Assembly (NCBI RefSeq): GCF_018143015.1
Contig: NC_054750.1
Location: forward strand, 1,097,501 to 1,161,500
Length of the DNA: 64,000 nt
Source: Lytechinus variegatus
Lineage: Eukaryota; Echinodermata; Echinoidea; Temnopleuroida; Toxopneustidae
Direction: 5' to 3'
The notes under the pieces are model-generated. The model was not told the origin of the DNA. It made no database searches and saw only the letters and a program-made list of their open reading frames with translations. Below are positions 20,966 to 32,992 of the stretch, piece by piece; position 1 is the first letter of the stretch; every line of letters starts with the position of its first letter. Position numbers and translations under genes: made by a program.

Positions 20966-22212
20966 GCGCGTTTCCGTTTTACACCCTGGCGAAGGCATTT
21001 TCCGGAAAAGTAGCCAAAAAGCGACTAGTGAAGAGTCTACGTCTACGTTTGTTTCATATCTCTATGGTTTGTTTACATTATCAGCTGGGCGCGCGATCCA
21101 AAGTCCGCACCGAAGTTATCCGCAGAACATACTTGCAAATGCAGCTGAGCTTATACTTTCCAGGTTCAATACGAATGTTTGCCTTGATCATTTGCCTTGC
21201 CGATTTTCTGATGTCTGTCTTTCTCTCTATATGTCTATATATCTATCTCTCAAATTCTATCTCTATCTATCTATGTAACTGCAGTATCTATCTATCTATC
21301 TAATAATCTTCTCTGTCTCTCTCATTCTTTATCTAACATCTATCTATCTCAAATTCTCTATCTCTCTCTATCTATCCATCTGTCTGTCTTTCTCTATTTC
21401 TCTCTATCTATATCCATCGAGTCTATCTATCTATCTATCTATCTATCTGTTAATTTGTCCATCTTCTCTGTACGTCTCTCTCATTCTTAATCTTTCTATC
21501 TATCTAATTAACATCTATCTATCTGTCTCTCAAATTCTCTATCTCTCTCCTTCTCTAGCATCTGTCTGTCTTTTTTCTCTCTTTCTCTTTGTCCGTCCAT
21601 ATTTCTATCTACAACATCTCTCTCTCTCTCTCTCTCCATCTATCTATCCTTCTCTCTCTCTCCCTCTCTCTCCCCTCCGATATCCTCTCTGTCTCTCCCC
21701 CTCTCTCTATTTATCTATCTATCCATCAATCTCTCCCTCTTTCTCTCTCTTTCTATCTATCCACCTCTCTCTCTCTCTCTATTTCTATCTATCTATCTAT
21801 CTGTCTATCTTGTCTCTATCTATTTATCAGATCTTTCGGCAGCTTCTAAGTGTATCAATCCATCAAACTTCAATTTGTCTACTATAAGTATCTGTTTATT
21901 TTGATTTTGTCTGTCATTCTATTCATTTAGTTAATAATTTATTTTTAGAAAAAAAAACTATCATAAACAACGCGACTGCAAAAGCATGTTCGGATTTCAC
22001 TCCTGACTGCCGCGGCTCTCTGTGTACATGAAGCCGGTGCCGAGGAACTCTGTGCTCTGATCAGTAACTGTGCAAATTGCATGCGGTGGTGGACTCGCCT
22101 GTGTCGCACGCAGGCTGCAATGCAACCAGCGACGTGTGTAGACTCTTCACTAGTCGCTTTTTGGCTACTTTTCCGGAAAATGCCTTCGCCAGGGTGTAAA
22201 ACGGAAACGCGC
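20966..22212. mobile_element. Mutator-like foldback, 75-bp identical ends, 9-bp TSD
   Basis: 20966-21040 and 22138-22212 are exact reverse complements over 75 bp, starting GCGCGTTTCCGTTTTACACC. The 9-bp direct repeat GGCCCGGTC flanks it exactly (20957-20965 and 22213-22221). Long ends plus a 9-bp duplication are the hallmark of Mutator-like elements. There is no transposase frame; the core is mostly pyrimidine microsatellite. Identical ends and duplication indicate a recent insertion. Confidence 0.88.
21190..21840. repeat. Compound CTAT/CT microsatellite
   Basis: About 650 bp of interleaved (CTAT)n, (CT)n and (TCTG)n, strictly pyrimidine-biased on the + strand and carried as the core of the foldback element. 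Open frames across it (Leu/Ser/Ile repeats) are artefacts. Confidence 0.95.
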
Positions 22213-22262
22213 GGCCCGGTCATCATATTTACGTTTTTGTACACGGTTTTGGAAAAAAAAGT

Positions 22263-22890
22263 TTGATATCTATGTATTATTTTACCACAGCTTTCAACCG
22301 TTTTGAAAATTAAGGCCAAGTTCAGAGTACGGGTCCTTAAATTCACCTCAATGTATTTAAATATTGATATCATGCTGCATGGTGAGACATACGACCGGTG
22401 AGGGCTCCACACTGTTAGAAAATTTATCCTTAAAATAAAAGAAGTTCCTGCAGCAGAGTCTCGAGAACACCTGTAATCATGGTAATCTTACCAGATTGCG
22501 TTGTCTTACAGGAAATCGGTATTTGGTGTATTCATGGAATCTTACAAATTTCCTTACACAAAACACCCTTTTCCCCTTTTTAAACAGACCTGTTCTGTTA
22601 AATTGCAGCTTTATGAATTTACAGAATGATTCGGTTATTGCTTTCTGCAAAATCTTCCCTTTTTTCTGTAAAATCACAGTTTATTTAACAGTGCAATTGT
22701 ATGAAAGTCAATTGCAAATTTGCGATACATGAAAAGCTAAGATTTTGATAATATGGGTTTTTAAATTTAAATTGCCCTCATCTCCTGCTAGACAGCGAGT
22801 GATCTTGCTTTATAATGAAACAAGCATGATAGACTGTACATTCTCTTTTAAAATAAAACCTAATCTTTTCGTGACGTCAACTCAAATTAT
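22263..22890. other. Intergenic, nothing firm
   Basis: A segment at 22490-22730 reads like a dispersed repeat (TTACAGGAAATC, GCAGCTTTATGAATTTACAG), but no ends were identified. Confidence 0.4.
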
Positions 22891-22892
22891 AA

Positions 22893-23240
22893 AAAAACAA
22901 TTCAATTCAATTCAATTTTATTTATTTCATTTTCCATCAAACAAAAACAAATTGTATAACATATATAAACATAAGTATTTGTATCCGTTGCAAAGAAACA
23001 AATATAATAATACACATGTTGTGAAAAAAAACACTTACACAATTTGGGCAACACACTGGAGGTTTTAAATAAGTATACTATTTTTCAATAGAAATTGGAA
23101 ATGGAGGGACCCAATAAAAAGCAATGCTTGTACAATGTGGGCCCCTCAAAAATAGATAACACAACAAATGTAATCAAATGAGAAAAAAAAATAAATGAGA
23201 GAGAAATGATACTCACAAAATAAATACCAAGTTATAAAAA
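22893..23240 (-). repeat. LINE-like 3' end with TTGAA tail (minus)
   Basis: Read on the minus strand it runs through TGATGGAAAATGAAATAAAT and ends AATTGAATTGAATTG, a tandem-tailed non-LTR retrotransposon 3' end. No reverse transcriptase frame is present, so it is a 5'-truncated fragment. The assignment is structural. Confidence 0.5.
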
Positions 23241-23487
23241 AAACAGACTTAGAGCACGGGCTGATACTCAGACAGAAGGGGGACTTTCGCATCCGCATTG
23301 CCTGTTTTTAGTACTTTCTTCGCATACGCTTTATGTAACTTATAATATATTGTCAAATCCTTAGATGTAATGGGGTCCTTGTCGAAAATTGATGAATCAA
23401 AACAGCTGTGTCTTTCGAGACTCTGGAGAAACGACATAATTTTGCAGTCTTTCTCCGGTCCGAGTGTTAGACGATGTGCTGTCCTGA

Positions 23488-23648
23488 GGGTCGTTTCATA
23501 AAGCTGTTCGTAAGTTAAGAGCGACTTTAAGAACGAATGGTGAACCCTTCTTATGCGCTAAACCATTGCCAATCAATATACCATTTACAACAAGAAAGGA
23601 TCGTTCTTAAAGTCGCTCTTAAGTTACGAACAGTTTTATGAAACACCC
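23488..23648. mobile_element. Short foldback MITE, GGGTCGTTTCATAAAGC ends
   Basis: A 161-bp element with inverted arms of about 48 bp (GTTCGTAAGTTAAGAGCGAC on the left, complement on the right). The RNA would form one long hairpin. No clear duplication. Confidence 0.8.
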
Positions 23649-23727
23649 ACCCGGTCCCCAACTTTCGACATTGACCTCTCATCCGTCCAGTGGGATTTGA
23701 TGTGCATTTTCAAAGGAATTGGTACAC

Positions 23728-23934
23728 TGTAAAAACTGTGGTGTTAAAACTGACACCAATGGGTGTTAATAGAGGACCACACCCTGAGGTGTTAAAATTA
23801 CACCCTAGAGATTAAACATAACACCAAAGAGTGTAAATGCAATAACAAAAGGTGTTGCAATAACACCTATAGGTGTAAAACTAACACCACCAATTTAACA
23901 CCGGTGTAAAATAACTGGTGTGGTCCTCTATGTA
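23728..23934. mobile_element. GGTGTTA/TAACACC-array MITE, 3'-truncated
   Basis: Starts CACTGTAAAAACTGTGGTG. The body consists largely of GGTGTTA and TAACACC words in both orientations. It matches the fuller copy at 46733-46972 closely but lacks that copy's right inverted end. Confidence 0.78.
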
Positions 23935-24369
23935 CAAAACGTAACGAGTCCCAAAAAATGAAGGGACACAATATGGTGTCTCTGACAAAACGTCTAAAAT
24001 CTTTATTGTTTTGTATCAAAGTATATTTCCAGCTAGCTAAGCAAGCGAAGCATTACTTAATTCTCAAAGAATTAGTTTCATCGAAAATGAATATTAAACA
24101 CACCGATAAAAAAATTATTATTGTAATAATAGGCCTAAAAATGATGATTTTAACTATAAGATTATAACACATTTTTAAATCTGTTTCTACCGTTCTTTGA
24201 AATCTGGGGATGATTGCATCTAGCATTTTATTTAGCATTTTGTAAACAATAATAGTGCTCTCTGCTCCATCTCCACTTGTAAAAAAAAAACAACGCTGAG
24301 AAACATGCAATTTTGCCTCTGTATGTTGCGCTATACAAACATGTTTCATTATTATTATTTTACTCAGCA

Positions 24370-24402
24370 TCCTCCCCCCCCCCCCACCCCCCCCCCCCCT
24401 CG
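24370..24402. repeat. Poly-C tract
   Basis: C-runs interrupted by single A; a simple repeat next to a SINE-like tail (24325-24360). Confidence 0.8.
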
Positions 24403-24656
24403 CCTGAAAGTTTGGTGTACATGACACCCATTCCGTTACCTACGCCCCTTGTTGATCATGAAGTGAAACGAGAAAAAAACAGAACTTATTGATTCGTTTC
24501 CTTTCGCTATCATGAAATGAAAAACCTCTGTGTATAGTTGTGGTAAACCAATATTGAGGAAATAAGATTTATGAAGGTTTATTATATTTTCACTTTAAAT
24601 GTGAGTTCCTCTAGTCCTGAGAATTAAAAAATCACACATTCTTGAAATCGAATAAG

Positions 24657-25100
24657 CCAGTTCGTAGTTCCTTTCTGCGCATGATCAAAAGATTCTACGC
24701 ATGATCAGAAGAAGGTCATTTGTACTAAAATGACATGGTGCTTTAAAATCTAATGAGATAAGCACCAACTTTGATGTCTTGATTATTCATATATTCTTTT
24801 GAATTGTCGTTTTCATTTATATCCACAAAAAACAACAATGCTTCCACGAATGACTGGTATTTCACAGTTTGCAAAGTACATTGTGCAACATGCTAAGATA
24901 TGCATTCAAAGTAGGAATGCAACAAATGCCTTCATTAAGTGTTCATTTGTGTGCTATTCTAGTCACCTGGTCTATTCAATTTCTTCATCCTGCTATGTAA
25001 GGCAAGCTTACGTAATATCGTGCTTTGAAATCTGCCTATCATGATGAAAGAAATGAAAAGTCATTTGACCAAAATTGTCCATGAAGTAACTACGAACTGG
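24657..25100. mobile_element. MITE with CCAGTTCGTAGTT ends
   Basis: CCAGTTCGTAGTTCC at the left is inverted as GTAACTACGAACTGG at the right (15 bp, one mismatch). The interior has imperfectly inverted AAATGAC/GTCATTT words and an 81-codon open frame without homology to anything I recognise. Confidence 0.65.
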
Positions 25101-25925
25101 TCTATTATATCGTAGTAAGAGTGTAACTTAAAAAACTAATTTGTAATTTCAAGGGTACCAAACAATGACTTTACACGATATAGCACAAAAGCTGATAAGT
25201 ATTAACATTGTTAGTTATTTTTTTTACATACCAAAGTATTGTTATTTCAAGATTAGTTTAAAGATTAACACTGTCATTTATATTACTATTAATCATCTTT
25301 ATCATGATGATGTAATGAACAAAAAAAAAATTGGGGGCTTGATTGGTCCTATAGCGTTTTGCGTAAAATTTATTAATAAATAAATTGTGAGGGAAGCTAG
25401 AGAGTAAAAATGTTGACACTTTTAAAACAAAATTCCAATTATGTGGTAGATTTGATATAATATTCAGGAAATAATATCATATTTCACACTTTCTTCCTTT
25501 TTTTTCCTCTGAGCGTTTTTTTTTTTTGGGGGGAAGCCTCTAATCCCATCCCTCCATCTGTACACCAATGATCATTTCGTAATAATCATCATTTTTATAA
25601 GCGGCGGATCCAGCATTGTCCAATAAAATGGGCCGGGCAAAACAAATCGTCAACATATTCCTGGATCAGCTGATCGAATAACTAAAAGTTTTTTTCTTGG
25701 AGGGAGGGGGGGGGGGTAGTGCTACAGAGTGATGATTCATTAAATGACTGTAACGATTATAGCATTCTATTTCACAAGATTCGGTTTCAATTGTTAGGAC
25801 TACCGTATACATCAATGTTGCGACCGCGAAGTGCTGGCATGAATTTGTTTATATTTCATGTATTAAGACCTGATAACGGAATATTCTATGGTCTTTCTTA
25901 TAATCTGCGAACGCGAAACGGGATC
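25101..25925. other. AT-rich intergenic, nothing recognised
   Basis: Only T and G homopolymer runs (about 25497-25535 and 25702-25716) stand out. Confidence 0.45.
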
Positions 25926-25929
25926 TGAT

Positions 25930-26400
25930 ATTTTTTTATATACTGACAGTAAATATAAGGACCATTTGTAGGAATTCATGAAGAGGATACGTTATAATGC
26001 AAGCTGGAGGGCGAGCTGAAATGTTTTGATATGGTAATTAATCCGACCTAAAAACAAAACTTTGAAGTACTTTTTGCAATCATAAGCAGGAACCGAATCA
26101 AAGGAAAAATATAATGCAAGGGGGGACGGTGAGCTGATTTTTGTTATTATTAATAAATTTGATAGGCCACGCTAAGCATTATATATGGCATTCGAAGCAT
26201 CATTGAAGTTTTACATAATATATCTCGCTAATGAAAAAATAAGATCGAGTGCAAAGCGCGAGCTGACTTCTGTTGTGGATATTCTAACATGAAAACGTAA
26301 CCTATGCAATCATGAACATGTTCCGTATCATAATAAATAGATAAAGCGAGCGTGAAGAGCAATTCTTTTTAATGCATAATGATCCAAGAGGAACGTTTTG
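25930..26400 (-). repeat. Inverted copy of the CTCGCGCTTTGCGC array
   Basis: Diverged units on the minus strand. GTGCAAAGCGCGAGCTGA at about 26250 and GGCGAGCTGAAAT at 26010 mark unit ends; GGACCATTTGTAGGAATTCATG marks a unit middle. Same family as 10300-10700. Confidence 0.6.
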
Positions 26401-26416
26401 AGCACTGTCCAACATA

Positions 26417-27620
26417 TTAAAGGGGTACTCCAGGTGGAATAATTTGATTTGAACAGATAAAAAAATCAAAAATTCAAAACACTGAAATTTATGATCAACA
26501 TCGGGCAAGGAATAACAAAGTTATGATTTTTTTTTATAAACAAAAAGTAATAATACATGAGATTTGTATAGCACACTTTCCATCTTGATAAGATGCTCAA
26601 GGCGCTTCAGAGCGGAGCAACAAAAACTAATAATAAAGATTTGCATTATTTCGGTGCAACAGTTCATGAATATTCAATGAGCAAATTGATGATGTCACAA
26701 CCGCACTTTTTCTTTTGTAATATAGTATATGAAATTGTGCTTATTCATATTTGTCCTCCAAGAATTAAAACAATGGGATTGACAACTGATTTAAGGGGAG
26801 GATCCGAGCTGATTTTTTATATATATATCTAAATAAAGAGAGCAAAAATCACAAAGCAAATCGCTAAAAATTTCATCAAAATCGGATAACAAATAACGAA
26901 GTTATTAAATTTTCAAGTCTATCAATATTTTGTGAAAACAGTTGTATGCACATGAATATTCATTAGGTGGGCTGCTTCCTTTTTCTTATGTCATTACATG
27001 AAATCATTCATTCACTTTATTTCAACATGGTAAACGAACTTCAGCCAGTGGCTGTTCTTCTGAACTTCCGTGCGTACATATTAAAATCACATTACATGTA
27101 TATACAACTAAGATATTTATACGAAATAAATATACAATCAAAATATCATTAATATTACAAAGAAAAACAAACAAACAGAGCAAACAAATTTACATCACTC
27201 TGGCGTCCAATCTAAATATGTTGAAACTAGTTACTTATAAATATATAATTTTTACATACATGGGTAAATTATGAGTCTCCATTTTGATGAAATAAGTAAC
27301 AGCAATAAGGATAAATAACTAATGCACTTAATCAGTTATCAATCAAATTATTTTGGTTCTTGTTTGAACAATTTTGAATAAACCTAATTTCACGTCATAA
27401 AATACAAAATTACAAGTGGGGATATGACATCATCAGCCCACCTAATGAAAATTCATCAAGACATGCCTAGAACTGTTTCACCAGAATAATGCAAATCTTT
27501 AAAATTCAATAACTTCGTTATTTTGTTATCCGATTTTGTTCAAATTTTCAGCATTTTGCTTTGTGAATTTTATTCTATTCATTGAGATAAAAATATCTCC
27601 AGCCTGACCATCCCTTTAAT
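26417..27620. mobile_element. Foldback element with TTAAAGGG ends, LINE fragment inside
   Basis: The left end TTAAAGGGGTACTCCAGG faces CTGACCATCCCTTTAA. Each side carries the module CATCAAAATCGGATAAC-AATAACGAAGTTAT (inverted on the right) and a TGATGTCA or TGACATCA word near the middle. A minus-strand LINE-like tail (27005 to about 27390, starting CATTCATTCACTTTATTTC) interrupts it. A second partial copy lies at 27725-27925. Confidence 0.6.
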
Positions 27621-28109
27621 GCATTCAATATTCATTGCTGCAACTTATTTCATTATAAGGGAGACAAAGTATAGTACATGTATGAAAATATTTGAAAGAT
27701 TTCATGTAATAACAAAAGCAAAAAGAAAGTGGGGATATGACATCATCAACCCACCTAATAAACATTCCCCGGAATATTCATGACGACGTGCATACAAATG
27801 TTTTCACAAAACATTAGTGAATTTTAAAATTCATCAACTTCCTTATTTGTTATCAGATTCTGATGAAGTTTTCAACATTTTGCTCTTTTAAATCTAATTT
27901 GTTTAGACATAATTATTCTCAGCCGGGAGTACCCCTATACTCATTTTCATAATGCTGAGGAAGCGTATTTGCGAAAGCGAAGCATTAGGATTTTCTATAT
28001 ACCTTTCACAAAAAACGTTATCCTCTATCGACTATCAGTAGGCCTATTACAGACTGGTAAGCCTCGGGATCATGCCTGTGATTGTTTTGCTCTTTAATAT
28101 CATACATTA

Positions 28110-28265
28110 CAGGGGCCGCGGAACATTTTTCAAAGTGGGGGGGGGGGGGGGCTGACCATGCATGCAAAAAATCACAATCATATGGTCATTTTACGTGTTC
28201 GTGCACGGTTTTGGAAAAAAAAGTGGTTGGGAGGGGGGCTGAAGCTCCCGCTTCCGCGGCCCCTG
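28110..28265. mobile_element. Intact CAGGGGCCGCGG MITE
   Basis: CAGGGGCCGCGGAA faces TTCCGCGGCCCCTG, an exact inverted end, flanked by CATTA on both sides (28105-28109 and 28266-28270). The interior matches 3286-3442. This is the best reference copy of the family in the window. Confidence 0.83.
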
Positions 28266-28430
28266 CATTACATGTAGGCCTAGTAGCTAGGCCTGTTTTC
28301 AAACATTTTCCGTTCGATGTCCTTTACATCTATGGATATTGTATCTAGGAGTCTGGGGAATAGAACCAAGTTTGGATACCACCTGCCCATAATTTCAAGG
28401 ACATTTGCTCCGGCGACAATAAATTGCTCT

Positions 28431-28580
28431 GGGGCCCGTTGCAGAAAGAGTTGCAATCAAACGCAACTCTAAAAATCATGCGCAACTTGATTTTCAACCA
28501 ATCAACAGCGCGCATTTGGGACTTGCAATTGATTTTTTTTTGGCTTGCGTTTAAACGCAACTCTTTCTGCAACGGGCCCC
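28431..28580. mobile_element. MITE, GGGGCCCGTTGCAGAAAGAG ends
   Basis: A 150-bp element with inverted ends of about 29 bp (GGGGCCCGTTGCAGAAAGAG and complement) plus inner GTTGCG/CGCAAC words. A second copy, oppositely oriented, is at 57989-58113. Confidence 0.85.
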
Positions 28581-28899
28581 TGGTAGAAAATCTACACGTC
28601 ACGGCGTTTAAGCTATGGGCGTAGGCCTACAGATAGGGAGGGGGTGCTTGGCGGCTCCTGACCCCCCCCCCCCATTTTTCACGACCAAGAAAAAATAGAT
28701 AAGAAAAGGGATTGTGGTGAAACATGATTATATTCCGAATATTGTGTAAATATCTATCACAAATTTTGATTTTTTTTTTAAAATAAAAATGTCGAAACTT
28801 TTGCTCGCTCGCCCGCAACTTATTTGGCTCATTAAGCCCCTGGTACTGGTTTACATAAATAAAACCTAACCCCCAATTAAAAACCCTAAACACAATTAC

Positions 28900-29392
28900 G
28901 ATCCTCCTCTAATTCTACGCTCTCTGAGAGTTCATGACAAGAGCAAAGGTCGCAGGAGCAAAATTTCGTGCCACCGCCAGGATACCACCTCGGCGCCACG
29001 AATGACCACGCCCTTCTTATCCATTACCCTTCTGACACTCCGACTCCACGCCCCGTCAGCCCGTGATGCATGTCTTTGACATGTCTGTGTCCGTTTGTGT
29101 ACAAACATGCGCGGCGGGGTCGACGCGCTCGCTTCCACTACCAGCGAGAGAAAGCCACCGGAGATGTTCACGATTCTATTTTACTTCATTCAAGCTTCAG
29201 CGAATTTATTCTAACTTCCGGGTGGTAAAGATCACATCAGTGGAGTTTTCTGCGGCGAATTCGTGATAATACTCAAAACTTCTTACAGGTGATCACATGT
29301 ATACTGGAGTAGGACAACAACAAATATTTTAAGTTTGCCAGATTGAGTTTGGAGTTATGGATTGACGACATTAGACCGGCTATATTCATTTG
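28900..29392 (+). promoter_or_regulatory. Candidate promoter and 5'-untranslated first exon
   Basis: A locally GC/CpG-richer block (about 28930-29270) in AT-rich DNA is followed by TATTCATTTG|GTAAGA, a strong donor at 29392/29393. This would be the first exon of the large right-hand gene, pairing with acceptor TTCATTTGCAG at 36355. The start site is unknown. Rests on composition and splice-site quality only. Confidence 0.4.
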
Positions 29393-30163
29393 GTAAGAAA
29401 TTGGTTCTTCTTTTTCACTTACACTGTTTGTAATGAGTGGGACTGGTCACGACTCCCTGGGTGCACCAACTATTTCACATAAGGTAGCACCAATACCGGC
29501 CCATTCACTCATGATATTATACACACATGCTCATTGGGGATCACACATTTAAATTGCTAAGAACTGAAAGGAGCTTAATTTATGGGCATGGATCTTTGTG
29601 TGACTGTGACAAGACAAGTAAATTTTGTGTCAGTCTCAAAAATTTTATACAGTCTGTCATGATCATGTGTTTATAATAATAATTTTTGTTGGTGTTAATG
29701 TTATTGTTTTTGCTGATGAGTTTCAGTGCTATATGCCTGAGTGTGAAAAAAGGGTTGCTGAACCAAGTTCAGCAATGTATATACCCAATCCTTAGCCTTG
29801 AGGCTCCTGGAGAGTAACACTAGTCATTTTACTGACGTTGGCTTACTGTCCATGGAGCCTCGTTCTCTTTAACTTTTAAACTTATATAAATGGACTACTA
29901 CTTCATTTCCCCCACTAGGAAAGAAAATCATGTAAGAATATCGTGAATCGTTAAATATCATGAAGTGATTTCATGATGTTTATTAGCCGATGCAAGTATT
30001 TTACAATCCATAATATTTATCGGCCGGCACCAGTATTTTTAAAAATCTAAGTTGGCACTGCTCCACTCACATGTATTGCGAGATTAGTATTAGTATACTA
30101 AGAGGCACTGCTCATGCCTCTATATGCGTCTGTATCTTTGGCTACGATAACAAAGACGACAAA

Positions 30164-30181
30164 ATGGCGACAATAACATCT
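30164..30181 (+). other. Possible alternative first coding exon
   Basis: AAAATGG start context, six codons (MATITS), then GTGAGT donor-like sequence. Joined in frame to 36356-36418 it reaches a stop within 16 codons, so it is more likely an upstream ORF or chance. Confidence 0.2.
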
Positions 30182-30377
30182 GTGAGTATACATTTAGCTC
30201 ATCTTCCATGATTTTTCTTTTTTTTTATATCATTTTTTGTGTAAAAAGAATGTGGAGCAAAGTGGAGGTAAATGTGCTGTTATAAAACTAGTAGTGACTT
30301 TGGAGCTCTACGCTACATGTACATGTATACCAGTTCATAGCTTTCGTTCCTGCTCTAGTTGGCCATAATACTGGCAG

Positions 30378-31130
30378 TTTTAAGGAAAATGAAACCCCAA
30401 ATCTAATACAACATTAATTTTATCATTTTATCATCAAGTACAGGACAATAAAAATTAATCCAATACCCCAATCTGATTTCCCAGTATGGAGTGGCACCTC
30501 TTCAAAATCTTCTTTAGGTTCAAACTCTCGAGATGGAGATTGCCATTTTCTCTTATCTGAATTTTCCTATTGATTCTATTTTACCAATTAATCAAATATG
30601 CATGAACTCATGAAAATATTCAATTTTTTTTATATACTGTAATAGATTCGAAATTCAATTTGATGAATTTTGATAATAAATCATACACCCTCATCTAGGA
30701 TTTGCAATCTGGCAAATTTTAGCTACAATGTAATCTGCCAATTTGGAAAATGTAGATAAGGGTGAGAAAGTAATCATCAAATCGTATTTTGAAACTACAT
30801 TTATAATGTATATTATACACATTTGGAACAATATTTGTATGAATTTTATGTGTACATTAATATCAAACTTGTAAAATAATCACTGTACATGTAGTAGGCA
30901 AACGTAAATTGTAAGAGATGTAGTTTGTCGCTGACATCGCAATTTTTGTACAAACCCTTAGAAAATGGTGATCTCCATTTAGAGACTTCGAATTCAAAGA
31001 AGTCCAACTTTGAAGGGGTGGTACTGCATACCAGGAAATCAAATGGGAGTATAAGGGGATTCATTTTGATTATCCTGTCTTTTTCAATGATATCATTTGG
31101 TATTACATTTTGGGTTTCATTTTCCTTTAA
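30378..31130. mobile_element. MITE, TTTAAGGAAAATGAAACCC ends
   Basis: The left end is inverted as GGGTTTCATTTTCCTTTAA at the right; flanks suggest a TTAA-type target. The 753-bp interior is non-coding. Confidence 0.68.
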
Positions 31131-32465
31131 GAATTGACCAAGAGTGTAAAGTAGTCGACATTGAACATGACATATTTCAAGAATGAAAAAAAAACCAAAC
31201 AAACTTGGCTAGTAAATGTGAATCGATCTGGCGAAGGTAATCTATGACGGCTAGGCTTTAATAATACTTAGAGGCCGGGAAACTGGTCAATCTCTGTTTC
31301 ATCGGTTCCACTGGATTACATTGTACATTGTTTGTCTTGCTGTACTATAACACCAGGAGCCATAAAAGTCATTCTTCCACTGAAACATTGAACAATTTTT
31401 TTTTAATTTTACCAAATACAAATGAACACGTAAACAGGTAGTCAAAGAAGCTTGCAGGGAATGATGTGACTGGTTGTATTAGGAAAATACTGATCTTTAA
31501 TAATCAGGAACTGAAACTTCCAATTTAATACTCTTACTGAGAAAGTAGTTCGCATAAACTATGAAAAGTAGTATTAAAGGATGATGCTAATATACAAGAA
31601 AATGGTTTGATCATGACGGAAACCAGAAAATTCTCTGTAAGTGCTTTGTAGTTTCCTGTCAAACACGTACATGTAGCATTCTGTGGAAATATGTTTCTGT
31701 TCCTGCAATAAACTCCCTCTTCTTTAAGTATGAATGTTCAAGTACACTTCAAATTGTAGTGCAATCATGAAATCCCTTTATAGGAAAATGTCTGAAATTG
31801 AAAGTCGTCCATTCGATTACACATAAAAATGTCATATAAAATTTTAAATGCTGTACGGTACAAGTACTTCAGAGAAACATTATTAACAGATGCTGTGTCC
31901 GGGGATATAAATAAATTATATTACATGTACACCTGTACTGTACATGGTCGTGGACAAGTTTCTGAGAAAAGGAAAGGTTTACATTTGTACAGTATGTGTG
32001 GGACAGTGAATGTTCATTTGGTATAAAGCTTGAGCAGAATACTGGAGATTTTTTTTCTTTTTGATTGAATTTGAAATAACTTTTCAAGTACCGGTATGAA
32101 ATGGTCTGAGAATTTCAGTAGTGTCCAGAGATCCAGTCACTTGTATTGTATTAGAGATACAGTACAGTATCATGTGTAAGTGCCTTTTAAAAAGAAAAAA
32201 AGAAAATATTAAGGATAAAGAGTGCTAGATATCCTAAACTTCACAATTCAATTTTTCATAAAGAATAAAATGGAAAAGGTTCAATGGCCAAATTTTGGAA
32301 AATTGCAATGATCATACTTTTGGAAAATGAAATGAAGTGGAGAACAAGTTTTCCAGTTCATGAAAAATATGACATCAGTGCTAAAACTGTAGATACATGT
32401 ACATGTAGATACCGTAATGTGTTGTGTGTTTTACATGATTTATCAGGACATGCACATTAACATAC

Positions 32466-32812
32466 GTTGAAACGTCGTGGTGTAGCAGTTCTGACTCTCG
32501 CCTTGTAATCAGAGGGTCATGTGTTCGAATCCCACCATGGCCTAGCATCCTTTGGCAAGGCGTTAATCCACACTTTGCCACTCTCCACCCCGGTGTTAAA
32601 TGGGTACCCGTAAGATGTGAAAGCCTATGTAGTATGCCTTGCAATTGAGTCATGGAACTCTTGTTGGAATGCTCCCCAGGGAGTGGAGAATGTGCATACA
32701 TTGTATGTGGGCATGCAAGGATCCGATGACCAGGGTAATATGTCTGTAAAGCCCTTAGAGACATCGTTCCGATGTATTTAGCGCTACATAAATGCAGAAT
32801 ATTATTATTATG
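32466..32812 (+). mobile_element. tRNA-derived SINE, second body type
   Basis: The head GTCGTGGTGTAGCAGTTCTG with B-box TGTTCGAATCC is tRNA-like. The body differs from the common SINE here but ends in the same GCGCTACATAAATGCAGAAT and ATT-rich tail. In the proposed first intron. Confidence 0.75.
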
Positions 32813-32992
32813 TACAGTGCTTTATAAATAAAAATATGTTTTTCCTCTTTATTATTATTTTCAAGCATGAAATGGTTAGACAAATTTTGGATATTGGATA
32901 TGTTTATGAATATTATAATAATATTTACCCAGGGAAGCCACTTCAGTGCTCTAATAATCAAAATAAAGTACTTTGGGAAGATCAGAAAGTTA

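Larger units (their letters stand above)
20885..22262. mobile_element. CAGGGG-ended MITE split by a nested foldback
   Basis: The left part 20885-20965 (CAGGGGTCGCGGAACGG, CTGACCATGC, ATCACAATCATATGG) and right part 22222-22262 (TTTACGTTTTTGTACACGG) are the two halves of the family seen intact at 28110-28265. The 20966-22212 element interrupts it. The right terminus is missing. Confidence 0.75.

Noticed and set aside
21589..21849. Ser/Leu/Ile-rich open frame resembling a membrane protein
   Set aside because: Translation of the CTAT/CT microsatellite core of the foldback element.
20955..22412. The same peptide (SVLHPGEGIFRKSSQKATSE) in two open frames on opposite strands
   Set aside because: Explained entirely by the 75-bp inverted terminal repeats being read inward from each end.
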